From NCBI RefSeq assembly GCF_030272615.1, contig NC_081414.1, positions 48,354,501 through 48,418,500 of the forward strand: 64,000 nt of DNA, written 5' to 3'. Of the stretch, positions 1-10,689 are shown piece after piece. The notes under the pieces were generated by a model. It made no database searches, was not told the DNA's origin, and saw only the letters and a program-made list of their open reading frames with translations. This DNA is from Cryptomeria japonica (lineage: Eukaryota > Streptophyta > Pinopsida > Cupressales > Cupressaceae). The translations under genes were made by a program, and so were the position numbers. The number at the start of each line of letters is the position of its first letter. Positions within the stretch are counted from its first letter, which is position 1.

Positions 1-920
1 GTCCAAAGAAGGCCGTCCTTGTCGATGCTAGACTGGAGGAGGTCGCCCTTGTCCTTGCTTGATTTTCCTTGATGAGAGCCTTCCGACTTGTAGATCCTTC
101 GAGTTTGGGAGTCGCCATCTTGATACCTACACAACATTTCAAAATTAGTAACATGTTTTGCAACGTGGAAATATAGACTAGAAAGAGGATTTAAGTTTTA
201 AATTAGGAAACCTCATGATAAATCTTTGAATTATCATTTCCTAAATTTAACTAAGCCACTTGAAATTCAAAATTCAAAATTCAAAATTGAGACTAGGAGA
301 ATCTCGCCATACCTCCACTTGAGAACTAAATCTAAGAAAAGATGCAAAATTAAGCAAGTTTGCTTAGGCAAAATGTGGATCGAAGTCTTCAAAATGTGGT
401 TCTTCTATCAACTTCACCACCTCTAGCCTTCAACGCCTTGAGGAAAATTCGCTCCACCTCTGGCCTTCAACAAAAATCGCTCCTTCCTAGACCAAATTTC
501 GCACCTTGTTGCTCTTCTCCAAATCGCACTTGAGTGAATGAGTGAATGATGGATTAACATCGCTCAAGATACCCCCACTATATAGGCGCTTACCATTGCA
601 ATTTCCCATAGGCCGACTTGGAAAATAGGCCAAAAATAAATAAAAATTTAATAAAAGAAGAGGCCGACTTTATAAAAACATTAAATAATACCCCAAGCGC
701 CCCAATTTTATTTTTAAATTAATAATAATTAATTTTAAATGCCTTTATAATTAAAATTTCGATTTTTTAAAGGCATAAATTAATTATTAAATGTTTTGCG
801 CACTTATTAAATGTCAATTTAATTTCAAAAATATTTCAAGGTTTTATCGAAATTGGCATTTAATGTGTCATAGATGATATTGGCGCCTAGGCATGGCAAG
901 ATAATGGACATCAACAAGAT
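1..920. other. Repeat-like sequence without a recognised gene
   Basis: No convincing coding region is visible. The stretch is AT-rich from about 600 and resembles LTR or UTR sequence: there is a TATA-like CTATATAGG at 578-586 and many short direct repeats. If the transglycosylase gene continues below position 1, this is part of its next intron. I cannot name the element. Confidence 0.4.
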
Positions 921-2195
921 CGCTTTGGTCCCTGGGAGAGGGACAGGAGCGCCCTTACACTTTAGCCTTGCAATTCTTGTTTTTCACGTTCAACACTTCA
1001 TCCTGGTCGTCCAAAATGGCATTTTACTTGAAATCTTGAGTTTGATCTATTCAATTTTTGGAACGAAAGCTCCTTAGAACCATTTTCGCCCTGGTCCCTT
1101 GGTGAGGGACAGGAGCGATTTTGCCTTTTGCCCTTTGTTTTTTGTCTTTTCCAATCGCCAATGCAAGTTGTGAGGTAGGCAATGGTCATTATTGTTCGTC
1201 CTATGCACGTTCAATTCGCCCTCTCAAGACAAAACGAGCTCTTCTAAGGATTTTCGCCCTGGTCCTCCAGTGAAGGACAGGAGCGATTTTTGTATTTGAG
1301 CCTAAGATTATTGATTCTTGGGGTAATTTCTTTGTTCACCATCTTCTTAAAGGTATTTATGACTTTGCACAACCTTGCCTTGGCGTGGTCTTGGAAGGAA
1401 ATGATTGTTTTAATGAATATCGCCTTGGTCCTTGACTAAAGGACAGGAGCGCCTTTTAGTTTATTGCACAAATTCTTAATCGTATCAACCTTGAATCACT
1501 TTCTAGACGTAGAATATCATTCCCCCCTTCATCTTGAGTCCTGGAAGCAAGAAATAGTATTTCACAATGCTAGGTAATTAAGTATTTTGAAAATTTCGCT
1601 CAGGTCCCTTAGTGAGGGACAGGAGCGCCCTAGCCATTTTTCATCAACTTGATGGCCTTTGTTACTTCATTCCTCCGTGAAACCTTTTAAACATCATTTT
1701 GACCTTGCGTCTTGACTTGGATTCGTCCGAATTTGGAGAGGAAGGTTAGCTAATGTGTTTTTCGCCCTGGTCCCTAGGAGAGGGACAGGAGCAATTTTGC
1801 ATTTATAAGCTCACTTGTGTTTTGCTAGCTTCGAAAATTATCTTCAACGGATCGATTGCGTCTTCCTTCACCCACCTCAAACGCGAAACTTGCCTTCCTT
1901 TTGCCAAAAACTTGTCTTGAGGGAAAATCGCTCTGGTCCCTTGGAGAGGGACAGGAGCGCCCTGGCCTTTATGAGCTCATTTATGCCTTGTTAACTTTCA
2001 AAACTATCTTCAATGGGTTGATTATGCCCTCCTTCATGCCTTTGATGTCTCAATTTGTCCAAACAAGGTCAGGAATGACTCCACTAAGCTTTTTCGCTCT
2101 GGACCCTTGGTGAGGGACATGAGCGATTCGCCTTGGACCCTTGGAGAGGGACAGGAGCGCTTTTCGCTCTGGATCCTCAATGAAGGACAGGAGCG
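921..2195. repeat. Diverged tandem array of ten 31-nt hairpin motifs at about 166-bp spacing
   Basis: Ten motif copies, each exactly 31 nt, start at 921, 1087, 1255, 1421, 1597, 1763, 1929, 2095, 2129 and 2165. Spacings are 166, 168, 166, 176, 166, 166, 166, 34 and 36. The typical motif has left arm CGCTCTGGTCCCT, a five-base loop and right arm AGGGACAGGAGCG, so it can fold into a hairpin with two internal mismatches. The sequence between motifs is only weakly similar from unit to unit. For example, the 1763 and 1929 units share phrases such as CTTCAA and a run near CCTTCA. At 1421 both arms change together (GTCCTT with AAGGAC), and at 1255 the arms are GTCCT and AGGAC. I do not recognise the family. 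No ORF here is convincing. Confidence 0.85.
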
Positions 2196-2370
2196 AAATT
2201 TGACTTTTTGAACTCTCCATCAGGATAATTTTTATGGAATATAACATTTAAGTATAAGAAAGACTTTAAGTTATATTCCATATATACTTTCAGGATGTTT
2301 GAGAGTGGTTTCAGACCGCCAGGAGTTATATAGCAAAATCTAGTTTTTGGAGGTTTTTCAGTTTCCAAAC

Positions 2371-2490
2371 TTAGTCAAATTTCAGGATCAGGACATTCCA
2401 GACTTAGCCAAATTTCAGGATCAGGACTTTCAGACTTAGCCAAATTTTCAGGACATTCCAGACTTAGCCAAATTTCAGGATCAAGACATC
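2371..2490. repeat. Short tandem repeat, about 28-33 bp unit, four copies
   Basis: Four copies start at 2371, 2404, 2436 and 2464. Each contains TTAGCCAAATTTCAGGATCA or a close variant, followed by GGACATTCCAGAC. It follows directly on the hairpin array region and is non-coding. Confidence 0.8.
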
Positions 2491-3111
2491 ACTCAAGCCG
2501 AACTTGCTATCCTATTGATCTCCCCGACAGCACTCATAATGCAAAGGCTAACTAACAAAACCCTAAAAGACCTAGAAAACAAACCCTAAAAAGCAAAAAA
2601 CATGGGTCTCCATTTGCAATGGGGCGATGTGTGAAAACGTCACAACAGTTTCCCACGTGAATCTGGTGTCATGTTTTTTATTTGTTTAAATCTAAATTTG
2701 TATGTGTTTATCTAATTTGAAACAGTTCAAAGGTTTGTAAGAAATTTTTGCATTCACTCTCTTGTTAGATTTAACATTTGGAAGCGTTATTCCGCACTTT
2801 CCTTCCTTTCATATAGCAATATCTAACCATAGTTACCAAAAAAATTATTTTCATCTTGACGAGGAAGAACATCATTTTCCATCGAACAATAAACACATTA
2901 AAAATAAGTATTATCCACAAAAGAGATGACCAACAAATAAATATGATAAAATGAAAATTGCATCAATAAAAGGCATAGAGACTTGGCAAACAGAAAAATA
3001 CAATATTAAGCTCCATGTCAACTTGAAGAAACCTCAACAACCTATCATAAAGGTAGACCTTTTGCTTTTCTATTAGTTTCGAAAAATCTCAAATCCAGAA
3101 CTAGTACATAC
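2491..3111. other. Intronic or intergenic sequence with an LTR-edge-like motif
   Basis: No exon was found. Around 2607-2650 an A-rich run ending in CATGGG precedes a sequence containing GGGGCGATGTGTGAAAAC. The same motif occurs inverted at about 9,048-9,095, so it probably marks the edge of a dispersed LTR family. If the transglycosylase transcript continues, this is the intron following the exon at 3,112-3,162. Confidence 0.4.
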
Positions 3112-3162
3112 CTGGAAAGTTACGCCCTTTTCTGTGATGTCAGCCAAATGTAATAAAGAGAC
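3112..3162 (-). CDS. Queuine tRNA-ribosyltransferase (TGT), internal exon (17 codons)
   Basis: On the minus strand this 51-nt exon encodes VSLLHLADITEKGVTFQ with no stop. In the catalytic tRNA-guanine transglycosylase family, the segment after the SGGFQM motif reads much like this, ending in a GV(T/R)F motif, and the substrate loop follows. It is bounded by an acceptor (ggctgtcag) and a strong donor (CAG then gtatgt). It joins the exon at 19,988-20,166 in phase 0, completing FQM-VSLLHLADIT. The rest of the protein, including the catalytic nucleophile Asp and the zinc site, would lie in later exons and was not found between 1 and 3,111. The exon is too short to show up in a simple ORF search. 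Reading frame, family match and both splice sites all agree, so confidence is high. Confidence 0.9.
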
Positions 3163-5130
3163 CTGACAGCCAAAGAATTATTAACTGAGTTTGACGAATT
3201 TCATGCTCCAATTTGAAAACGAAAAATTACCAATTTTTAAATAGAATTCATTCAGATTCATAGCATATGTTGACGAATGTTAAACAAGAAATATATCTCC
3301 CCATTGCAAAATATACCTTCAATGTGCATTCACTTATTCATCTAATAATGGAAAAAATAAAATAAATAAATTATTAACAAATCTGTATTCAACGAGAAAG
3401 AATGTCCTTACACTGTATCCACTGACCAGGGAAAACTTAATTGGGTTTTCTTCTAATCAACTAAATTTTCATAACTATCAAAAATAAATTCTCAAGCTGG
3501 TAAAATTACTACGAAATTTTACTGAATTTACTTAACTCACCAGAATTTATTAAGTCTAAATAGTAAATTATAGTATGATTTTCCTCAAAGATTAGCATGT
3601 GGTATATGTATTTTATATGTCATAGCTCAGAACTATAGTCCATCTGCTCCCAAATTATCAGAACATTTATGACAAATTTTTAAACCACTGAGTGCTGGAT
3701 AAAATAACTGTCAGTTTATAAGATTATCCATAGATTCCTCCTAGAGAAACTAGCACCAGCCTCTTTTACAGGATGCACACCGATACATCCATACAAACAT
3801 GTGGTCAATGAGACTTCATTTTGAACAGCCCAGTGTTCAAAGCCAGCCCAACCACTTGAGCACTGTTATAAGCAGTGCATCTCTGAGTTTCAAGTTTGAG
3901 GGGTTCCTGGGACAAACGGGCAGCAGATTTTTACTAAGATTTACGGAAAATGGCAAGATCATTGGGGAAAGGCTATTGAAGTAACATATAAAATTAATAA
4001 TTGAATTTCTAAATACAAAAAAAAAAAAGTACATAAAAATAACATAGAAAAAATGAAAGAAATTGCAAATATGCGATTTTTAATCCGAATTCAACTGCAT
4101 AGCTTTCAAGTCAAACTCATTGATCCATATTTCAAACACATGTCTCATGGGCACGAATGATCCACTTAGCACTCATTATATCTAGATGATGATCACATTA
4201 TTTTACACAGCAAAAGACCCTGCCTACATGATAGCAGCTGCAATTTTGAATAGTGAACATCTAAACTTATCTACTAAAAATATAAACATTGGCAAATACA
4301 ATGTCAGTCTGAAATGGATTAAATTACAACATAGGAGAAATTAATTCACTTGGATTACTAGTTTAGCACTGATTTAAGCTCCATCTAGAACAAGACTCTT
4401 ATGAAGCATTCAAACAAACTTTTCACCCCCGATATGATGAGATCACAAATTTGTTTTCCATTCAACAAGCCCCCAACTTTTATTGATGGTTGTGTGGTTT
4501 ATAATTTATTCCATGCTTCTAACTTGCGATTCCCTCATATCTATATTCTTTCTTTTATATAGCAAGAGACATGTCAAAGAGTTGGATCATCAAAAACGTA
4601 TGTCTTTTAAATTTATTTAACTAGTGTTCTTGGACTATTGGGAATGCCTTGATGTTCCAAGGATAGTCAATGAAATCCTAGGCATCCCACAAGCCATCCC
4701 CAGAATGCTTAGCTTCAAGCTTCTTTCTCACAGTACGGAACAACCCCAACACTTACCGTGACTTCTCTGATGCCCTTCGCCCAACTCAAAAAGTGTATTG
4801 TAGCTCAAAAATAAACTGGGGGTCTGAGGGCAGTGCCCCAGCGAGGTCGAGGGGCAGCACCAATTTACAACCTTCAGAACCACACGAAAGTCCATGGCGC
4901 ACATCATTTTTGTGATATTTTAAGATGCCAAAAACCTTCTTCTCCACTCTAATTTTTTCAACGTCCTGGCTCCAAACTCCATCGAATGATTTTTCAATCT
5001 GGTGGTCGTTTTTTTATAAATTAAATGCATGCTTGTTTGATTGTCGGCGCATTTTTCTTTTCACGTGCCATCACCACCATTTATCCCTGTCGTGTCATGA
5101 TATTTTTCCTTTCACCCTTTTTTAAACTGT
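3163..5130. other. AT-rich intron sequence, no feature recognised
   Basis: Neither strand shows a coding segment or a recognisable element. The small reading frames at 3,799-4,034 and 4,925-5,125 have no family features. An A10 run lies near 4,017-4,028. Confidence 0.5.
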
Positions 5131-6821
5131 CATCGTCGTCGTCATGCTCCTTCAAGCCTACGGTGGTATTCCACCACCGGTGACCTCCATCGACGATGGT
5201 CCACCGTACGGGGACCCCCCAACGGTGGTCCCACTGCACGGCGGTTCCACTGTGGCCACCGATTTTTCTTTTTTTCTTTTTTTCTTTTTTTTTAATTTCC
5301 TAATCTAATTGTCCAAAGAGTCTTGCCTTTGGGATCACCCTTCATCCTTCTCGGTTTGCCTCACCCAAGAGTCTCCGACTTTGGTCCCGTGCTTCTCAAG
5401 TCCCTGCCCGGCCTCTCGGGTCCCCTTCCATCCTCTCAGGTCCCCCTCCAGACGCTCGGGTGTCCTTTCGGCCTCTCGGGTCCCCTGCGCACTTCTCGAG
5501 GTAGGGTTTCAATTTGGACCCCTTGATGGCAAGTCTATTTTCAATGGCCATCTAAAGACCTGGAACCATAAATTCTACAGGGACCATGGTCTCCTTCCCG
5601 TACATAAGATAAAGAAGAAGAATAAAGATTTTGAAGGCTACGGCCTTCCACACAGGGTTCCAATCGTTGCCAACACGAATGTTCTTGGGATTATCTACGT
5701 CACCCCGGTTTGTCTCCTTCAATTTTACCTCTTGATACTTGATGGGTTCTTTCTTCGGGAAGTGGTGTGGGGTGGTGTCACTCACACTGGCATCTCCCTT
5801 CCAATATTCTCTATATTCCAGCAGGTACACCTACTCTATTACTTGCTCTGGTTCCTCTACTTCGATCCTGTAGCTCTGGAACATTTCATAATCCTCCATT
5901 TGCCAATGGAAGAGCCCGTTCAATGACCCCGTCTCATCCTCGGAGCACTCTCCTAGTTTGAGAATCCCTTCGTCGTTGGGCTCCATCCAGCCCCGTCCTT
6001 CGTTCCTCAGGTCACCTTATCCTTCACCCTCTGATTTTGAAGATGATTCCAGTTCCTCACTAACCAACTGCGTCCCAAGGTCTATGATAAACTTCCTTCC
6101 TCCATTCTCCATAGACAGAGTGTTCTTCTTCCAGTTGTGGGTGGCCTTGGCTGCCACCAACCACCCTCTCCCTAAGATCGCATCATACCCTTATTTCTTT
6201 AGCGGGATTACCACGAAGTCCAGTATGAAGGGTTGTGTCCCGATGGGTTTGATTCCATGTTGATCTGCTCCCAACAGATTGAATGTAGATGGCCACAGCA
6301 TCGGCTTCCCCAGCTTCCGCCAGGTTTCTTCTGGAAGAACATTCACTCCCGATCCACCATCAACAATGGTATCGGTTAGAATGGTGCCAAGGATACCCAT
6401 CTCCACAATGGTCGGGTTCCTTCCAGTGTTAACTGCCAGTAGCCTGGGGTCTATTGCAAACCCCTCAGGAACATCCATGTTGTGGTTGGTATTGGTGCGT
6501 GGTTGGGAGAGATTATTCAACAACGCCATTCGTAATTGAGGCATCGTTTGGAGGAGATCGTGTACCTTCACAAGCACCTCCAGTTTTAAAATTTGATTTA
6601 GTATAGCTTCCTCCGCCTCCGGTCGGCTGGAAGTATCCGTCGTACCCTTCGCCTTCGCCCTCTCTCGTATCTCTTTCTCAATTTCTTCCCGTGCTTCCCG
6701 TACCCTTTGCTTCTCCGTCTCTGGGTCTAGGCACATTGCTTGCCTGGCTTGGGTGCGGGTTACGGCCATCACTTCCTTTTCTTTGGTTTCCTCGATATTG
6801 AGCAAGTTGACGTCGGACTTC

Positions 6822-6960
6822 GGGCAGGTGGCGTCTTTGTGGTCTCTCGGTCCGCACCATTTGCACAAATATTGTGTGGCCTCTCCCTTCAGGCAGGTGG
6901 CGTCTTTGTGGTCTCTCGGTCCGCACCATTTGCACAAATATTGTGTGGCCTCTCCCTTCG
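6822..6960 (-). repeat. 69-bp in-frame tandem duplication of a zinc knuckle
   Basis: The segment starting CGTCTTTGTGG occurs at 6,832 and again at 6,901, a 69-bp period or 23 codons. It duplicates CKWCGPRDHKDATC plus its linker. The two copies look identical apart from one or two bases at the edges, so the duplication is recent compared with the rest of this decayed element. Confidence 0.85.
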
Positions 6961-7795
6961 GGCAGTCTCGGGCGAAGTGCCCCTGTTGGCTGCACACTCT
7001 GCACTGTATCATTGGTCGGCCTTTGGAGTCGTATTGGATCCAGCTCCTGCACCCTCCGTGACACCTCCTTGGTTCCCTTCGGCCAACCCTTCGGCAGGTC
7101 GTCCTTTGGCAAGTTGCCTCAGCCTCCGTCTACGTTCTACTTGTTGTTCCAAAAACAGGGCTCTCTGTGCGGCCTCCCTTTCCTCACTTTGTGCCTTCTT
7201 ATTTCTATCCTTATTTAATAAGTTGGGCATTAATTCCCGTACATCTTCATAAATAGCAGTAACACATAAAAAATAGAACACTTCTTTATTAATTCATCCC
7301 GTCGGATACAATTTATGTCAATAGTACGACACCATTATTACAGTATAGAATGTTCTTCATTCCTCCTGGAGGTTCAGGGTTCAATTTCCCCTTCGCCTCT
7401 TGCCATCACGCTCCACTTCCCAGCGACGATTGTTTTCTTCGTAGTGTCGGAGGACCTGTTGGCGTCGCTCCTCACGGGCAATCTCCTCCAGGCGGGTTCG
7501 CCGTGCCAGTGATGCCTATGCAAGCCACCGAAGGATCTGGTTCATCAACCGATTCACAGCGGGGCTAACTTCTAGTGCGGTCCACACAGCACTTTTTGGG
7601 ACTTCAGCCTCTGTGGCTCTCTTCGGACGTAGGTCTCGATGGCCGCCTGAAGCAAGATTGAGAATTCCCTCGTTTCAATGTCTTCTCCGTTGTAGAGCTT
7701 TGTTTGTGCGTCGTCGGCCTCTGGGTTGATCTCACCAACGGGTAGGCCCATCGTGTTCGTACGCCATCCACTCCTTCCTTTCCCGAGTATGTCTA

Positions 7796-7808
7796 GGCAA
7801 CGGTGCCA
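7796..7808 (-). other. Primer-binding site of the gypsy remnant
   Basis: On the minus strand this reads TGGCACCGTTGCC, one base from the TGGCGCCGTTGCC primer-binding site common in plant gypsy elements. It lies just before the gag remnant. The element at 48,989-55,633 has TGGCGTCGTTGCC in the same place. Confidence 0.7.
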
Positions 7809-7819
7809 GATGTTTACCC

Positions 7820-8225
7820 CGTGGGGTGTGTTATTAATATTGCATATCAACAGTCAGATGATAACCATAGGATAGAATAGTAACCAGAAACTCAAAGCAA
7901 TGCTTTCATTAATGCCAAAATGTCTAGTACAATAATCATTCTCTGCATTAGTGTCCCCAACAACAAGTACAAGAGCATATATAAAGACACGGTCGAGGGT
8001 TGCGGTTACCACCCGTGGGGAACCGTCGTGCAACGGACAACTACCCTCGACGACACTAACATACTTAACCAACGTAGCTTAACAAGTAGTACAAAGCCCA
8101 TTTTACGACCAACAGGCATCAAGTGTTGCTTCCTTATTGGGGTTCAAGATAGACGGAGAATAATCCCTCAAACCTTATTAGGCTCTCAAACCTTGTCCAT
8201 CTGAAAAAGGAGTAATGTGTTGCTT
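7820..8225 (-). mobile_element. Probable 5' LTR of the gypsy remnant
   Basis: The sequence lies immediately upstream (in minus orientation) of the primer-binding site and contains a TATATATGC-type TATA region near 7,975. Exact ends were not resolved. The 3' partner was not found below 5,200, so the element is truncated there. Confidence 0.5.
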
Positions 8226-8232
8226 CCTATTG

Positions 8233-9045
8233 ATGGGGAAATTTAGCACTTCCATCAACACAGAATAGAATACACAAAGTCTATCCTATTCCCTCTTGAA
8301 TAAAGGAACTTTGCATGCATTCTAACTATCCAAACAAAGTAACCCCAAGGTTTCTAATGTCAGGTTGTGACTAAGCTCAAGATAACTCAATGTTGATGTG
8401 ATATGCTGCTAATCTCAAGGGGACCTATCCATCTGGCAAGTTGACCTACATTTGATATGGCTATCTGATTGATGGTACACTTCCAAAACTAGATAAAATA
8501 AACAACAAAGGGACAATGCTTAGAGAACCTAGTGGGAGTGATAGTAACGGTTGGTGCTACGGATAGACAGATTTCACTAAAAACTACTTTCTACTTACCC
8601 AAAGATAAATTCACAACAACACAGAAACAGTGCAATATACAAAGGAAAATAAAAGGATTTCCAAACCATGAACATACATTAAGTACCGAATTCTGGCGCA
8701 ACTTGGATGAACATTCACAGTTGAACTAACAGCAATAAAGGGGCTCCAACAAACCATGCACAAAGACCTACAGTCAGCAAGTCTCCAATGGTCTGAACAA
8801 AAATCTATCAGCTATTCTCACACTTCACCATTAAAATCAGTGAACTTTAACTAACATGATGAAAAGAAACCATGCAAATAGGAGAAGGCAAATGGCAAAA
8901 CACCATGCTTCAATGCCTTATTCAATTGCTTCAACTGCCATTAAAACAATTTCTGCTCAGCAATTCCTACTCTACCCCTAATTCTAACATCTACTTTCTA
9001 ACCTTCTACCTTCTAACCATTCTAATGCTTACAATGAGAGAGGTG
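8233..9045 (-). mobile_element. LTR-like repeat, copy A (partial)
   Basis: It begins TTGATGGGGAAATTTAGC and runs in parallel with copies at 9,389 and 15,994 for about 800 bp. At 9,045 it diverges and continues into GTTGTGATGTTTTCACAC, a motif also seen inverted at about 2,618-2,645. The minus orientation is inferred from copy B. No ORF is supported. Confidence 0.65.
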
Positions 9046-9368
9046 TTGTGATGTTTTCACACATCGCCCCATTCCAAATGGGGACCCCCTACTTTTTAGG
9101 CTCTCCCGGTCTTTTGGCTTGCATTTTTGGGGTCTTTTCGCAACAGTCTTGTCAGTCTTGAGTTGCAATGTGGAGCCGATTCAACGTCCGTTGACTCGGC
9201 TCCACATTACAACTCAAAAAAATGTATTTTCAAATTTTCTAACTTTTGGGGGTATTTTTGGATTTTGGATTTTTTGGATTTTTTCAATATAACAAAGAAT
9301 CTAACATATCTCAGATATAGCATTTAAACGAGCCATACTAGACTCAGCTCGATGCAAATTCGAAGGGC

Positions 9369-9385
9369 CCACCTTCTAGCGCCAA
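9369..9385 (-). other. Primer-binding-site-like sequence next to repeat copy B
   Basis: On the minus strand this reads TGGCGCTAGAAGGTGGG. It lies three bases beyond the edge of copy B, whose minus-strand end reads CCCCATCAACA. That is how a gypsy LTR ending in CA and followed by a primer site would look. This suggests copies A, B and C are LTRs read on the minus strand. Confidence 0.5.
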
Positions 9386-9388
9386 TTC

Positions 9389-10450
9389 TGTTGATGGGGA
9401 AATTCAGCACTTCCGTCAACATAGAATAGAATACACAAAGTCTATCCTATTCTCTCTAGAGTAAGGGAACTTTGCATGCCTTCCAACTGCCCAAAAAAAC
9501 TAACCTCAAGGTTCCCAATGGCAAGTCATGACTAAGCTCAAGATAACTCAGGGCTGATGTGATTTGCTAATAATCTCAAGGGGACCTATGCATCTGACAA
9601 GTTGGCCTGCATCTGATATGGCTATCTAATTGATGCTTCACTTCTCAAACTAGATAAAATAAAGAGCGAAGGGGCAAGGCTTGGAGAACCTAGGGAGATT
9701 TATAGTACCAGTTGGTGCTACGGATAGAAAAATTTCACACAAAACTGCTTTCCGTTTAGCCACAGATAAATTCACAACACCACAGAAACAATGCAATCAC
9801 CAAAGGAAAATAAAAGGATTTTCAGACCATGAACATACATCAAGTACTCAATTATCGTGCAACCTAGATGAACACTCACAATTGAACTAACAGCAATAAA
9901 GGGGGCTCAAACTAACCGCACGCAGAGACCTACAGTCAACAAGTCTCCAATGGTATGAATAGAAATCTATCAGATACACTTCGCCATTAAAATCAGTGAG
10001 CTTTAACTAAATTGATGAAAAGAAACCATGCAAAAGAGAGAAGGCAAATGGCAAAACACCATGCTTCAATGCTTTATTCCCTTGCTTCAATTGCCATTAC
10101 AACAATTTTTGCTCAACAATTCCTACTCTACCCCTAATTCTAACTTCTACTTTCTGACCTTCTAACTTCTAACCATTCTAACACTTACAATGAGAAAGGC
10201 ACTGGCCTTTTATAGATTTTACATCTTGAATCAATGGCTAAGATTCAATCCATTCAATGGCCCAGATTTGCCCTCTAGAAACATTGACATTCTTTAGTTA
10301 ATGGTTTCAACAACTTCCAACCACTTTTCAGCTACCCTCAATTAATCCCACTAAAAGACAAAAGTTCATTGGACTCGAGACACACAAGATAAACTTGGTA
10401 GCTAGGTGAACAATAACTTTTGGCCCCCTTTTGAATTGCATTGAAATGGG
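9389..10450 (-). mobile_element. LTR-like repeat, copy B
   Basis: It starts TGTTGATGGGG at 9,389 and stays closely similar to copy C at 15,994 through the phrase CACTGGCCTTTTATAGATTT near 10,200 to about 10,450. A degenerate array (10,690-11,800) follows, as after copy C. This suggests the repeat and the array belong to one larger element. Confidence 0.65.
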
Positions 10451-10689
10451 TCCAAAGTTGTTATGCAGACCTAGATTGTAGTGATGCAAAGCATCTCCTT
10501 AGTCCTAAGGATTTTGACATCACCTCCATTGAGACCATCATCCTGCATGGACAAGAAGTTCAAGGATCAATCACATGGGCCTCCATCATTCATCACTCTC
10601 ACCTTGATTGCTATCACACCATTGGAGATTTCCCATTTAAACTATTTTAGCCCTATTGATCATCATTCTAAAATCATGTCCCATGAACT

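Larger units (their letters stand above)
5200..7850 (-). pseudogene. Ty3/gypsy gag-pol remnant, internally deleted
   Basis: Read on the minus strand from about 7,808 to 5,200. Gag N-terminal remnants lie at about 7,840-7,570 and 7,281-7,009. Next comes a CCHC knuckle CRVCSQQGHFARDC and a second knuckle CKWCGPRDHKDATC present twice, then MPQLRMALL. A retropepsin core follows (TIVDGGSGVNVLPEETW, near 6,350), then FILDFVVIPLKK. Downstream at about 5,830-5,620 comes the segment before reverse transcriptase (NPKNIRVGNDWNPVWKA). It is joined abruptly to an integrase C-terminal-like YGKETMVPVEFMVPGL. Reverse transcriptase, RNase H and the integrase core are therefore deleted. Below 5,510 there is GC-rich degenerate sequence. 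The knuckle and protease wording matches the element at 48,989-55,633, so they belong to the same lineage. The 205-aa plus-strand reading frame over this region is an antisense shadow. Confidence 0.85.

Noticed and set aside
921-2195. Possible tRNA or other structured RNA genes at each hairpin
   Set aside because: No anticodon arm, T-arm consensus or RNA polymerase III box is present around the hairpins.
5309-5926. 205-aa plus-strand open frame, the longest in its region
   Set aside because: It lies antisense to the gypsy coding remnant and has the composition expected of a complementary frame; no family features.
6740-7252. 170-aa and two overlapping plus-strand frames
   Set aside because: They are shadows of the minus-strand gag zinc-knuckle region; the internal repeat is just the 69-bp duplication read backwards.
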